From the NCBI GenBank assembly GCA_011959405.1, contig BLLX01000001.1, positions 1 to 64,000 of the forward strand: a stretch of 64,000 nucleotides of DNA, read 5' to 3'. The notes under the pieces were generated by a model that had not been told where the DNA came from, did not search any database, and saw only the letters and a program-made list of their open reading frames with translations. This DNA is from Muribaculaceae bacterium. GTDB lineage: Bacteria; Bacteroidota; Bacteroidia; Bacteroidales; Muribaculaceae. The position numbers were made by a program, and so were the translations under genes. Below are positions 48,416 through 57,644 of the stretch, one piece after another. Each line of letters opens with the position of its first letter. Position 1 is the first letter of the stretch.

Positions 48416-50062
48416 TTATTGTGCGACTGTCAGGAAGCGGGTGTGATATTCATCGAGCATGTTGCGTATGGCCGTACCTATTTTTCGATAATCTGATTCA
48501 TTGAGGTTGGCCAGAGATACGCGCACCGACCATGCGGGGCCGTCGAATCCGTCGCCGTTGAGCAGCACTACTGCAGTCTCATTGGCCAGGCGGATCACGA
48601 AATCAAGAGGTTCGTAATTGTCATTGAGATATTTTGCAAATTCGTCGCCGTAGAACTTTTTCGCCCAGATCATGATGTCGATCTCGGAATAATATCCGGC
48701 GCGTAGCGGATCGACAAGCAGAGTGAAGCCTGTGGTGGACCACAGAGCATTCAGGCGATCGTTGATTGTGTGGATCATGGTGGTCTGATAGCTGTTGTCA
48801 TCGTGAGAGTTGAAATAGGCGAAGGCAGCCATCAGAGTCATTTGCATCTGCTGAGGGGTCGACAGTCCGGCGGTATGGTTGAGAGCTACCAGACGGCTGT
48901 CGGCCACCATACGGTCTATGAACTTTATATTATGTGGTTCGAGCGACAGCGACGCATAACGCCGGTTGAGATCTGCTGTCTGTTCGGGGGAGAGCTTTGC
49001 GATCATGTCGTCGAATACGTTGTTCTGGCTGATGGCGCATACAGCCAGACGCCAGCCTGTGGCTCCGAAATATTTTGAAAAAGAGTATACGCACATGGTG
49101 TTGTACGGCAGTTCGTACATGAGCGAGCGGAAGTTTCTCACGAAAGTGCCGTAGACGTCGTCGGTGATAATCATGAGGTCCGGATTGTCGTTCTTCACAA
49201 TGTCCACCAGTTGACGGATAGTGTCGGAAGACAGTGTGTAGCTTGGCGGATTGCTCGGGTTGATGATGCATAGGAGCTTGATGGACGGGTCGCGCAATTT
49301 GTCGACTTCCTCTGCGGGATACTGCCATGTATGGTAGCCGTCGTGCTGCACTTTGTCGGCATTGATGTTGACTACTTCGAAGTCGAACCGGTCAAGATGG
49401 GGTATCTCAATATAAGGCGTGAAGGCGGGAACCATCAGAGCGATTTTGTCGCCTTTGCCGATAAGTTTGTTTTCCTGTATGGAATCGAAGGCATAGCACA
49501 TACCGGCGGTGCCGCCTTCGGTGGCAAACAGATCGTATGTCGATTTGTCGTCGCCGCCGCCCATGGCCAGACGCAGATAGTCGCGTACCATGGCTTCGGC
49601 GCTGTGCAGCATGCGGTCGGGGGTAGGGTATTGGTCTCCTATGACGGCTTCTGCGAATTCATGGGCCAGAGCATCGGGGTCAAATTCATGTTTCGATATC
49701 AGATATTCGAAAGTGCGGCTGATGAGGGACGCTCCGTTTTCATCTTTATGGTCGTTGAGAAATTCGCGCAAGCGCTCGGCTATGCCCTGCGGGGAGGGGA
49801 TTCCGGCTATGCCTACCGTATTGTCGGCGATGCGTCGGCACTCTTCAAGACCGAATTTTCCCAGCAGAAAGAATGCTTCACGGGGTTCGGTTGCTATCCA
49901 GTTGGGGTTGCCGCGTCCGGCATTGAGGAATGTTGCGGTGGAATTGTGGGCGTCGGCCTGAGCCATCTCTATGAGCCTGTTTTTGATTTCAAAAGGACTC
50001 ATCTGCTCGAGACGTTTTTCGAAATCACGATTTTCGGGGTTGATGTGTTCGTTGTTTTTCAT
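48416..50062 (-). CDS. asdA: Aspartate 4-decarboxylase (bifunctional with aspartate aminotransferase)
   Basis: 548-residue PLP enzyme converting aspartate to alanine and CO2. It is longer than ordinary fold-type I aminotransferases (about 400), as expected for AsdA/AspD. The PLP lysine is in YSFSKYFGATGWR (about residue 317), and the substrate Arg region ASLEPHNIKF follows. It lies 53 bases after aspT. Together they form an aspartate-alanine cycle that can generate proton motive force. Confidence 0.93.
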   Translation of the reverse strand: MKNNEHINPENRDFEKRLEQMSPFEIKNRLIEMAQADAHNSTATFLNAGRGNPNWIATEPREAFFLLGKFGLEECRRIADNTVGIAGIPSPQGIAERLREFLNDHKDENGASLISRTFEYLISKHEFDPDALAHEFAEAVIGDQYPTPDRMLHSAEAMVRDYLRLAMGGGDDKSTYDLFATEGGTAGMCYAFDSIQENKLIGKGDKIALMVPAFTPYIEIPHLDRFDFEVVNINADKVQHDGYHTWQYPAEEVDKLRDPSIKLLCIINPSNPPSYTLSSDTIRQLVDIVKNDNPDLMIITDDVYGTFVRNFRSLMYELPYNTMCVYSFSKYFGATGWRLAVCAISQNNVFDDMIAKLSPEQTADLNRRYASLSLEPHNIKFIDRMVADSRLVALNHTAGLSTPQQMQMTLMAAFAYFNSHDDNSYQTTMIHTINDRLNALWSTTGFTLLVDPLRAGYYSEIDIMIWAKKFYGDEFAKYLNDNYEPLDFVIRLANETAVVLLNGDGFDGPAWSVRVSLANLNESDYRKIGTAIRNMLDEYHTRFLTVAQ

Positions 50063-50115
50063 TGTTTTGAGGTTAGGGAGTTGACGTCGGTATAGACGTG
50101 TTTGTAATATGTGGG

Positions 50116-51825
50116 CTATGATGTCATCAGCACTATGGCCACACCCATCAATATCAGCATTGTGTTGCCGACGGCGTATGTGACCGTGTAGCCCATGGCA
50201 GGCAGAGTGCTGTCCAATGATTCCTGTATGGCGCCTAGGGCCGCGGTGGTGGTGCGGCTTCCGGCACAGCAGCCGAGGTTTATGGCCGGGCGGAACTTGA
50301 ATATTTTATGCCCGATGATGACACTGAGTATTAGCGGAAGCGATGTGCAGACTATGCCTGCCAGAAACAGTCCGAAGCCCACTTCCTTGATTCCGCTGAC
50401 GAATGATGGCCCGGATGTGATGCCGATTACGGCGATAAACATGTTCAGGCCAAGATTGTTCATGATCCATACGGCTTCCTTGGGAATGCGTCCGAATGAT
50501 GGGCGTTTCGACCGGAGCCATCCGAAAATCAGACCTGAGATCAGAGTGCCGCCGCTTGTGCTGATACTGACCGGGATATTGCCGGCATGAATTGTGAGTA
50601 CACCTATCAGACAGCCTATTACTATGCCGAGACCGACGAGTATGAGGTCTGATGCTGTTTTGGGACGGTCAACGTATCCGAGTCGGGGGGCGGCAGTGTT
50701 GACTTCCGATGCGAGTCCTACAAGAGTCAGAGTGTCTCCTGCCATGAGTTTTGTTTTGGCCAACACGGGAATGGCCACACCTCCGCGGTCGATTGATTTG
50801 ATCGAAACCCCGTACATGTATGTCTGTGAGCGCAGCTCATCGACTGTAAGCCCGGCTACGGTTTTTCTGGTGATCATTACAGGAATCTGTTCTGCCGGGA
50901 AGTCAAGAAGTTCGGCATCGTTGACTTCAGGGCCGATCCAGCTTTCGTCTTCGATTATATATTCGCGGCGTCCGCTCAACACTATTTCATCTCCTTTGGT
51001 GATGCGGGTTTCCGGAGTCGGTTCGATGATGTTGTGGCCTGAGCGTACGCGTTCGATAAACAGGCGTCGGCCTTGTGAGTGCAGATGCGACTCGATCTGG
51101 GCGACGCTCTGTGGAGAGTCGAAGAAATCGGATGTGACGCTGTATGCGCGGAAAGCCACCGGGCGGTTGGCGATGATGTATGCCGGATCGGATGTGAGCG
51201 AACTTTCGTTCATTTCCTTCTCAAGGGCTGCGGTGTCGGCCTTGACTTTCTTGATTCCGCCAAGCATCCATGGTCCGAGGTTGGCAAGGATATATGCAGA
51301 TCCGATAGTGCCGAACACATAACACACCGCGTAGGCCACAGGAATAATGTCGATCAATGCTTTTTTACGCGCAGCATCAATTCCGAGAGTTCCCATGGTG
51401 TCGGTGCCGACACCTATCACCGCGGAAATTGTCTGTGATCCGGAAAATAATCCGACGGCTTCACCGGCATTGTAGCCCATGACTTTGACCACGCCCCACG
51501 TGACTGACAGGCAGAGCAGACACACGACAGCGGCAAAAAGCACCTGCTTTATGCCGTCGCCGCGTAAAGCCCGGAAAAACTGTGGACCGACGCTATAGCC
51601 GATCGCAAAAAGAAAAAGCAGAAAAAATACGTTTTTGACAGGCCCGGGGATGGCTATGTCCATCTGACCGACCAAAACTCCGACGAGGAGGACCGAAGTC
51701 ACTACCCCGAGCGAGAATCCCTTGTATTTCAGAGAGCCTATCCAGAACCCGATTCCGATAGTCAGGAAAATCGGAATGGAAGGATTGTCGCGGCATGTCT
51801 GAGCAAACCAATCGAATAGTTCCAT
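50116..51825 (-). CDS. aspT: Aspartate:alanine antiporter
   Basis: 569 residues: two membrane blocks (about 1-170 and 390-569) around a central soluble region with two RCK_C/TrkA-C domains (about 205-380). The motifs GSLKYKGFSLG and GCCAGSRTTTAALG are typical of the AAE exchanger family. It exchanges external aspartate for internal alanine. The gene order aspT then asdA is the reverse of the Tetragenococcus operon. Confidence 0.93.
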   Translation of the reverse strand: MELFDWFAQTCRDNPSIPIFLTIGIGFWIGSLKYKGFSLGVVTSVLLVGVLVGQMDIAIPGPVKNVFFLLFLFAIGYSVGPQFFRALRGDGIKQVLFAAVVCLLCLSVTWGVVKVMGYNAGEAVGLFSGSQTISAVIGVGTDTMGTLGIDAARKKALIDIIPVAYAVCYVFGTIGSAYILANLGPWMLGGIKKVKADTAALEKEMNESSLTSDPAYIIANRPVAFRAYSVTSDFFDSPQSVAQIESHLHSQGRRLFIERVRSGHNIIEPTPETRITKGDEIVLSGRREYIIEDESWIGPEVNDAELLDFPAEQIPVMITRKTVAGLTVDELRSQTYMYGVSIKSIDRGGVAIPVLAKTKLMAGDTLTLVGLASEVNTAAPRLGYVDRPKTASDLILVGLGIVIGCLIGVLTIHAGNIPVSISTSGGTLISGLIFGWLRSKRPSFGRIPKEAVWIMNNLGLNMFIAVIGITSGPSFVSGIKEVGFGLFLAGIVCTSLPLILSVIIGHKIFKFRPAINLGCCAGSRTTTAALGAIQESLDSTLPAMGYTVTYAVGNTMLILMGVAIVLMTS

Positions 51826-51911
51826 GGAAAAATAAATAGTGTGTGTTTAAATTTTAATTATTGTGTTAAATCTGGTAGATAGATATCGTGTGTCGGATGT
51901 TCTGATGTAAA

Positions 51912-51947
51912 ACGCCGGACTCCGTATGATGGTTCGGAGTCCGGTGT
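51912..51947. terminator. Bidirectional terminator between the 69-residue gene and aspT
   Basis: Arms 51912-51924 and 51935-51947 pair over 13 bp with one wobble; short T runs follow on both strands (GTTTTG on plus, GTTTTA on minus). For the minus strand it closes the small 69-residue gene. Confidence 0.7.
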
Positions 51948-51975
51948 TTTGTGCGATTGAAAATCGAGCGAGAGT

Positions 51976-52185
51976 TTAGTATCCTTTGGAATGAGGAAAA
52001 TAATCGAAGTCGGTCAGTTGGTTGTCGGGATCGGGGCGGTCGAATGAGAGATCGGACATGTCTGTGTCCGGTTGGACATCAGAAATAACGTGACCTTCGC
52101 TTTCTGCAGTCTTATTGAATGGATCAGGCGGCGGTATTCTGCTCCCGGAGCAGTCTTGTCCTTTGAGATTGTTCTTGTCATTCAT
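51976..52185 (-). CDS. Small acidic protein of unknown function
   Basis: 69 residues, no signal peptide, one Cys (GQDCSGSR), rich in Asp, Pro and Ser, ending in DYFPHSKGY. It resembles no family I know. It has its own consensus promoter and a strong terminator, so it is probably expressed as a short monocistronic mRNA. It lies next to a glycosyltransferase of the accessory block; a peptide substrate or a regulator are both possible. Confidence 0.6.
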   Translation of the reverse strand: MNDKNNLKGQDCSGSRIPPPDPFNKTAESEGHVISDVQPDTDMSDLSFDRPDPDNQLTDFDYFPHSKGY

Positions 52186-52212
52186 CTTGTTTTAGAGTTT
52201 GTGTTATATTCG

Positions 52213-52243
52213 CAAATGTAGCAAAAAAATCGAAGAACGCAAA
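52213..52243 (-). promoter_or_regulatory. Consensus promoter of the 69-residue gene
   Basis: On the minus strand TTTG (52240-52243), 19 bases, TACATTTG (52213-52220): an exact Bacteroidota -33/-7 promoter, 28 bases before the start codon. Confidence 0.75.
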
Positions 52244-52274
52244 TTTACAATCCTTCAAGTGTGTTGCAAAGATT

Positions 52275-53252
52275 TTACCCCTTCTCAGTATTGATTGCCA
52301 TTGATTTGAGAATAGAACCATACTCTCTCCACATCGCATTTATGATTTTGTCATTCTTGATGTGGTGGGTCAATGAGCGGGTCATATCTTCAAAGGCCTT
52401 CCGTTCGCTGTCAGTGTTGCGTAATGCTATCTGTGCACATGTCCTGTAGATTGCCCTGATGTCCATAATAAAGAACGGATAAGCTGGTGAGGTCGGTTGC
52501 ATCGCGCAGTATGTCTCGGACATAATTCTGACAATATTCATAAGGGATTGCAGCCGTGTGGCTTGCGATGTCGACGATGTAATGGAGCCTGACGAGCGAC
52601 GGCGGTATGCGTAGTGTGGCATAGAACCGAATGTAACAGATTTGGCGTGCAGCAGCATATGTGGTGTCCATAACTCATCTTCGTGAATCAATCCCGGCTC
52701 AAAGAATAATTCCGATTGTTCCAGCATAGAGCGACGGCAGAAATATGTATAAACCATCGGGGCGAACCGTCGGGACCGGACAACCGAGTTCAAGTATTCA
52801 GCGCCGGTCATTATGGGGTGTTCATTATGCAGGTTTTCAGAATAACTCCAGATACCTACAGCCCCGTTGTCATAATAGATCTTTACTTTGCCTACCACAA
52901 CATCGACATCTCCCCGATGAGCAATGCTCAAATAGTAATGCAGTGAGTCGGGCAATAGCCAGTCGTCACTGTCCACGAAGAGCACATACTTACCGACGGC
53001 TGACCGTAGGCCTGTATTTCTTGCGACCGAAAGCCCCTGATTCTTCTGACACTCGTACCGAATGCGGCTATCTTGCTTTGCATACCGCTTTAGAATGTCG
53101 ACAGAGTTGTCCGTGGAACCGTCATTTACTATGATGACTTCCATATTTACTCCTTTTTGCGACAGGATAGAATCCAGGCACGTTGTAATGAATGTTTCAG
53201 TATTATATACCGGTACAATAACCGATAGCTCCGGTTGTGGTCGCTTGTTCAT
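52275..53252 (-). CDS. Glycosyltransferase family 2
   Basis: 325 residues with a GT-A core: LSVIVPVYNTETFITTCLDS, IIVNDGSTDNS, NTGLRSAVGKY and the metal-binding FVDSDDW (about residue 95). It adds sugars from nucleotide donors; the acceptor is unknown. It is divergent from the next GT2 gene and at the left edge of the AT-rich block with the Cys-rich peptide genes. Confidence 0.9.
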   Translation of the reverse strand: MNKRPQPELSVIVPVYNTETFITTCLDSILSQKGVNMEVIIVNDGSTDNSVDILKRYAKQDSRIRYECQKNQGLSVARNTGLRSAVGKYVLFVDSDDWLLPDSLHYYLSIAHRGDVDVVVGKVKIYYDNGAVGIWSYSENLHNEHPIMTGAEYLNSVVRSRRFAPMVYTYFCRRSMLEQSELFFEPGLIHEDELWTPHMLLHAKSVTFGSMPHYAYRRRSSGSITSSTSQATRLQSLMNIVRIMSETYCAMQPTSPAYPFFIMDIRAIYRTCAQIALRNTDSERKAFEDMTRSLTHHIKNDKIINAMWREYGSILKSMAINTEKG

Positions 53253-53373
53253 ATTCCTGTATCGTTTATTTTATGGAACATACATTTTTAACAATTTGTT
53301 TACCGGAAACAGTCATTCTGAACCTTGTGTCAGAATATATTGTTTTGCTTAAATAAATTCTATACTTTCCGCT

Positions 53374-54114
53374 ATGGCAAATTATCCTACTCTTGCGGTT
53401 CTGATCAGGTCTCATAACGCGATAGGACGCATTGACTCATGTATTGCTTCGGTGCATTCTAAACAGATTCTGCAACCTGACAAAATTTATGTATGCGATG
53501 ACTGTAGCACGGATGGCACGTGGGCGTTCCTGCAATCCCAATATGGCAACGACAAGCACTTCGTTTTGCTTCGGAATGATTCCAACCACGGCCCGGGATA
53601 TACGATGAGACGCCTTATAAAGTCATGCGATACTGATTATTATATGCTGATAGACGACGATGATACATGGATAAGATCTGATGTCGTCGAACGTGTAACG
53701 CTCGATATTGTGTCCCACGATTTTCCGGACAAAATCTATTATAGGGCCAACGATGTGTGCAACTGGCGGCTCCACACCATTTTCGCTTACAAGACCAAAC
53801 GGATGCAGGAATTGGCTTACTTTTCTTTATGGTGTAATGATGATGACTATACATTGCAGACTTTAGGCCCTGATTTTAAGGAAACAATATTGGACGATTA
53901 TGTTTTTCAATGTACTTATGTCGGCCACGGGATAAGCCGTCTCAGGCCGTCAACAATATATAGATACCTTCATCAGATATGCAAAAACATATATCTTGGA
54001 AATATGGAACTTGCAGCACGGATGTATCTGCAATTCCCTTATCTTAACGAGTGTTCAGCACAAGATAGGGTAATATATGATGAACTGACAGACTATTTCA
54101 ATATAACAAAATAA
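53374..54114 (+). CDS. Glycosyltransferase family 2
   Basis: 246 residues: YPTLAVLIRSHNAIGRIDSC, CDDCSTDGTW, and the acid cluster LIDDDDTW near residue 93. The C-terminal 42 residues recur in a decayed copy at 60930-61055, so this type of gene was once duplicated in the locus. It is convergent with the GT4 gene at 54131. Confidence 0.88.
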   Translation: MANYPTLAVLIRSHNAIGRIDSCIASVHSKQILQPDKIYVCDDCSTDGTWAFLQSQYGNDKHFVLLRNDSNHGPGYTMRRLIKSCDTDYYMLIDDDDTWIRSDVVERVTLDIVSHDFPDKIYYRANDVCNWRLHTIFAYKTKRMQELAYFSLWCNDDDYTLQTLGPDFKETILDDYVFQCTYVGHGISRLRPSTIYRYLHQICKNIYLGNMELAARMYLQFPYLNECSAQDRVIYDELTDYFNITK

Positions 54115-54130
54115 AGGACAACCGAGCCTA

Positions 54131-55375
54131 TTATTCCGCAGATATAAGTTTGCGGAATAGTTTCATATATTTGTTTGCCATTGCAGATGCTGAATACTTT
54201 GTGCGCAATAAACGGCGGTTGTATGCCGCATATTGTTTCTTTTGCTCCATAGGTGCATTTAATGCTTGTTTAATTGACTTGGCAAGACGATGAGCGTAGG
54301 CATCAACTTGTAAAACGTTTCCGATATTAGCTATAAAAGCATTTTTCCCGGAAATAAACATATCTTTTAACCCATTGCCGTTTGAGGATACTATTAAAAT
54401 CCCAGCATTCATCATCTCCATCGCGGTATAACTACATTGCTCCGAGTATGATGACAAAATCCCAACATCAGCAATAGAGTACCACTTACATATGTCGTGA
54501 TTAGCAATTTGCCCTGTAAATATAATATTCGATGACATATTCTTGAAAAATTCCCAGTATTTAAAGTATCCATATGGATTTCCAACTAAGATACAGCGTA
54601 AATATGGGTGTGTTTGGCGCACATATTCAACCGCTTTGAAAAGAGCTATTACGCCTTTGGATTCATCTGGCCGAGCAACAAATATTAGGACCTCGTCTTC
54701 GACACGGAGTCCCATTTCTCTGCGTGCACGAGCGATGTTACGTCGGCAAGTAGGTGTCAGATCTATCCCATTAACGATTTTATATATTTTTGATTCAGGG
54801 ACTTTATATATAGTACGTAGGTATTTGTCAGTAGATTCTGATAAACATATAACAGCATCGGCAATCCGATATATTGCTTGTTCTGTGTTGTAATAATTGG
54901 ATATTCTTCTAAATGTCTCTTCAGATACTATTTGTGGCTTGTTTCCCATAGTTATTTGCAAAAATAAACTTGCATCACCAAATAATGGTGAACACCATCC
55001 TTGATTATGTATTAAAAATACAATCTTAGACAGCGGAAATTCTCTTTTCATATGTAGCATATTTTGTTCGCATGGAGAATGATTAAATAGCACTACGTTA
55101 TATGGAGAATCCACAATATATTGTTTTAATAATGGCCATATAATTTCTCCAGCATCACGCCAATTGCCTCCATTTACACATGGCACAGCAAATTCAACTC
55201 CATTTTTATATGTATAAGTTGTTAAATCTGTACATTGTGAATTAAGTGAAATGAGAATCACAGTTACATTCACTTCCTTATTGAGCATTGAGAGCAATAT
55301 ATTACGATAGGTGCCTATGCCATTATTCTCAGAAGTACTATGTTCATCAACAAATATCACAGTAATGGCAGTCAT
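54131..55375 (-). CDS. Glycosyltransferase family 4 (resembles the TIGR04157 type)
   Basis: 414 residues, GT-B fold. The N-terminal ENNGIGTYRNILLSML is a glycine loop, and the C-terminal half has FVARPDESKGVIALFKAV and the acceptor/nucleotide motif SYSEQCSYTAMEMMNAG with the conserved Glu. It reminds me of the Bacteroidales TIGR04157 glycosyltransferases that accompany small natural-product precursors; this is from memory. It is co-oriented with the C39/VKOR gene and starts 58 bases after it. Confidence 0.85.
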   Translation of the reverse strand: MTAITVIFVDEHSTSENNGIGTYRNILLSMLNKEVNVTVILISLNSQCTDLTTYTYKNGVEFAVPCVNGGNWRDAGEIIWPLLKQYIVDSPYNVVLFNHSPCEQNMLHMKREFPLSKIVFLIHNQGWCSPLFGDASLFLQITMGNKPQIVSEETFRRISNYYNTEQAIYRIADAVICLSESTDKYLRTIYKVPESKIYKIVNGIDLTPTCRRNIARARREMGLRVEDEVLIFVARPDESKGVIALFKAVEYVRQTHPYLRCILVGNPYGYFKYWEFFKNMSSNIIFTGQIANHDICKWYSIADVGILSSYSEQCSYTAMEMMNAGILIVSSNGNGLKDMFISGKNAFIANIGNVLQVDAYAHRLAKSIKQALNAPMEQKKQYAAYNRRLLRTKYSASAMANKYMKLFRKLISAE

Positions 55376-55432
55376 ATAGGGTATTGATTTTGTGTTACTT
55401 CATATTAATAGGTTATAGTCGCACAGATATTA

Positions 55433-56977
55433 TTAGATTGGAAAATAATAATAATCCTCCAATGAATATGGTGGAACCAATTCTATACCATTAATAAGTA
55501 CTGTCGGAGTTCCTTGCAGTCGGTTGTCTGAATGCCATGCTCTGTGCTTTTCAACCTCTTTCAAGACATTTTCTGTTGTGATATCTAAATTATATTTATT
55601 AAAGAACGATTTTCCATATTGCCTTCCCTTTTCATACCACTCAGTTAAGATATCCCAAGTTTGGCTCGCTCCGAGTTGCTGATAGGCTGCAATTATATAG
55701 CGATTTGCAAAATCATATTCTGGTGAAAAATAGGTAAATACATACTTGACGCTGACATTGACTCCAGGGAAATCATTAAGTCTCGCATGCATAGCAGAGC
55801 ACGGATTACAAAAAGGATTACTGAACACCGTAATCTGATGTAAAGCATCGGGATTGCCAAAGACAAGCGAACTACAATTGTCATCACTAGTGTCGAATCG
55901 TTCAGCATTTCCTTCAATTGCGGTAAATACCATACCATTTTCTTTTAGGATATTGAAGTCTTTAAGCAATTGTTTGGATTGTTGATGTTTTGAAAGAATA
56001 TACATCAATTCCGATAGGAGTAATACCGCTAATACATATCCTGAGATTAAATATATTGTATTATTCAAGATAAATGAATAATCATATAGTTCACGACTGA
56101 CAAAACATACAATTACTTGTGCCCACAACAGCACGATAGAGGAGAGACATAGAATACACCAACTTTTGATTCGAAATTTTTGATACCAGACACTCCATAA
56201 TGTGAATGGCAACGTACAGGTAGCTATCCAAAAATATGAGTTGAGCAATTGCGGAATCCATATTAGCACAAATGCGTTGACAAAGAAATAACCAAAACCG
56301 ATTTCGCTGAATTTGGCTACCTTGAAAAAATTTGCCGCATTTGATTGTGAAACAGACTCACAACTCCCATTCTTAACCAGGTCACACAATGTTTTGGAAA
56401 CGTTATTGGGAATATGCAACTGTTGTAGTAATAATAGGTATGAGACTCCTAATCCGAGCATATTTATAAATATAAGAATCCACCAATAAATATATTGAAC
56501 CATATGGTTTTGTAAGACACCAATAATGCATATAGCCACGATACACAAACCTATGCCAGTTTTTTTGAGCACTTGAATGCTTTCGTTAATAAGATGTGTT
56601 TTATATTCGGGCTCGCTACTATTATCTGAAACTGAAATTAGAATCATTACACCATTCCAGTCTTGAACAAATATCTTTGAGGATACCGTTATGGTTTTAT
56701 TACGAGTCCCATCTTTAAGTTTAATCAGACTATCAGTTACTGATTCGACAATCATGAACTGATTCTTATAAATAATTATGCATGGGGTCTTAATGAGTGT
56801 TAGATTCTCTTTGTGTACAACTTTTACGCATTGATAATATAGTTTATAAAGAGACATTACGTGGCAAAGCCCATATATTGAAGTAATGTTAGGAATTGTC
56901 TCAATCTGTTTTTTTAACCAACTTTGCGTATATTTGACTCCCAATTTCTGAAAGACACATTCAATAAAATTTAACAT
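55433..56977 (-). CDS. C39-like / VKOR / DsbA-like disulfide-forming membrane protein
   Basis: 514 residues in three parts. The first (1-125) has the layout of the C39-peptidase fold but lacks the catalytic Cys-Gly and His (KNQFMIVE in place of a His-Phe site), so it is probably a binding domain. The second (135-325) is a VKOR four-helix domain with the Cys198/Cys206 pair and the quinone-side CILC (Cys274-Cys277). The third (360-514) is a thioredoxin/DsbA-like domain with CNPC (Cys390-Cys393) and cis-Pro in GTPTVLING. It would pass electrons from substrate thiols to quinone, forming disulfides outside the membrane. It lies directly after a Cys-rich peptide gene. Confidence 0.88.
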   Translation of the reverse strand: MLNFIECVFQKLGVKYTQSWLKKQIETIPNITSIYGLCHVMSLYKLYYQCVKVVHKENLTLIKTPCIIIYKNQFMIVESVTDSLIKLKDGTRNKTITVSSKIFVQDWNGVMILISVSDNSSEPEYKTHLINESIQVLKKTGIGLCIVAICIIGVLQNHMVQYIYWWILIFINMLGLGVSYLLLLQQLHIPNNVSKTLCDLVKNGSCESVSQSNAANFFKVAKFSEIGFGYFFVNAFVLIWIPQLLNSYFWIATCTLPFTLWSVWYQKFRIKSWCILCLSSIVLLWAQVIVCFVSRELYDYSFILNNTIYLISGYVLAVLLLSELMYILSKHQQSKQLLKDFNILKENGMVFTAIEGNAERFDTSDDNCSSLVFGNPDALHQITVFSNPFCNPCSAMHARLNDFPGVNVSVKYVFTYFSPEYDFANRYIIAAYQQLGASQTWDILTEWYEKGRQYGKSFFNKYNLDITTENVLKEVEKHRAWHSDNRLQGTPTVLINGIELVPPYSLEDYYYFPI

Positions 56978-57080
56978 ACGTCATATTTTTGGAAAACGGA
57001 GCATCATAAATCATTCTGTAGAAAACATTATCGTTAAGCTAAAAAGTAGTAATCAAATAATTTGTTCATTCATTACATAA

Positions 57081-57170
57081 TCAATTAAGCATTACGATAA
57101 TGTCTTTATTTAAACTTTCAATTTGTTTTATCGTTTTGTCTAAAACGTCTGTGTCCAAATATTTGTTCAT
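57081..57170 (-). CDS. Possible 29-residue small protein
   Basis: ATG to TGA, 29 residues (MNKYLDTDVLDKTIKQIESL, then NKDIIVMLN), an amphipathic-helix-like sequence. Its start lies inside a perfect 9-bp dyad (57165-57188). It sits between the peptide B terminator and the C39/VKOR gene. It may be a leader peptide, a small accessory protein or chance. Confidence 0.25.
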   Translation of the reverse strand: MNKYLDTDVLDKTIKQIESLNKDIIVMLN

Positions 57171-57188
57171 ATAACTTAATATATGAAC
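57165..57188. promoter_or_regulatory. Perfect dyad (possible operator or RNA hairpin)
   Basis: gttcatata (57165-57173) and tatatgaac (57180-57188) form a perfect inverted repeat with a 6-base spacer, upstream of the C39/VKOR gene and over the start of the possible 29-residue ORF. Confidence 0.4.
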
Positions 57189-57237
57189 AGATCATCCATA
57201 GTTAGTCCAATTGCAATGATTTTGCTACATCAGTAAA

Positions 57238-57263
57238 AAGGGCCTGATAGTGCTCAGGCCCTT
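57238..57263 (-). terminator. Rho-independent terminator after peptide B
   Basis: On the minus strand AAGGGCCTGA, loop GCACTA, TCAGGCCC followed by five T. It lies 25 bases after the peptide B stop codon and separates it from the C39/VKOR gene, so the peptide is made from its own short transcript or by partial read-through. Confidence 0.8.
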
Positions 57264-57287
57264 GAGTTAATAGAAAATAGCTCGTGA

Positions 57288-57644
57288 TTATAGCAAATAC
57301 CGCTTGTTGCAATCCTCTGAGAGATATCTCTCAGTACAGCCATTTTGGGTCCCAGACCCATCTGATTCTCCTCCCGTGCCTGAGTCGATACCATCAGAGC
57401 ATTTGTACTTATGCCCATCGCATATGATTGAGAGATACATACCTAAATTGGAGTTATAATCTCCCATCATACAATCACCATTTGCGCTTGAGCAAGATAT
57501 TGTAACGCCAGCACAGTTCATAGTTAACGTACAGCTTTGTTTTGGACCAAAAGAGAAGGTCATACCCGAAGCGACCATCGCTTTTTGTTCTTCAGGGGTC
57601 AATGGGACAATCTGTTCCAAACTGTTGTTATTAAGATTATTCAT
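57288..57644 (-). CDS. Cys-rich Gly/Ser-linker peptide (peptide B)
   Basis: 118 residues. A leader-like start MNNLNNNSLEQIVPLTPEEQ, then KAMVASG, ends in a small-residue site. It is followed by eight Cys, with NCAGVTISC, NGDC and ICDGHKYKCSDG, a Gly/Ser/Asp linker and NGC ... EDC near the end. The same leader words (LE..xPLTxxE) and the pattern C-x3-4-ISC-x4-5-GxC ... CSDG recur in the peptide at 63.6 kb. The leader has the feel of Bacteroidales double-Gly natural-product precursors. It lies between a TonB-receptor-like gene and the C39/VKOR gene. I infer a secreted, oxidatively folded product; its activity is unknown. Confidence 0.7.
   Translation of the reverse strand: MNNLNNNSLEQIVPLTPEEQKAMVASGMTFSFGPKQSCTLTMNCAGVTISCSSANGDCMMGDYNSNLGMYLSIICDGHKYKCSDGIDSGTGGESDGSGTQNGCTERYLSEDCNKRYLL

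Noticed and set aside
52275..55375. Capsule or O-antigen locus, because of three glycosyltransferases
   Set aside because: No flippase, polymerase, chain-length or sugar-nucleotide genes are present; the neighbours are peptide and disulfide genes.
57288..57644. Peptide B as a lanthipeptide or radical-SAM-modified precursor
   Set aside because: No LanB/C/M, radical SAM or ATP-grasp gene occurs in the window, and the only nearby Cys chemistry is disulfide formation.
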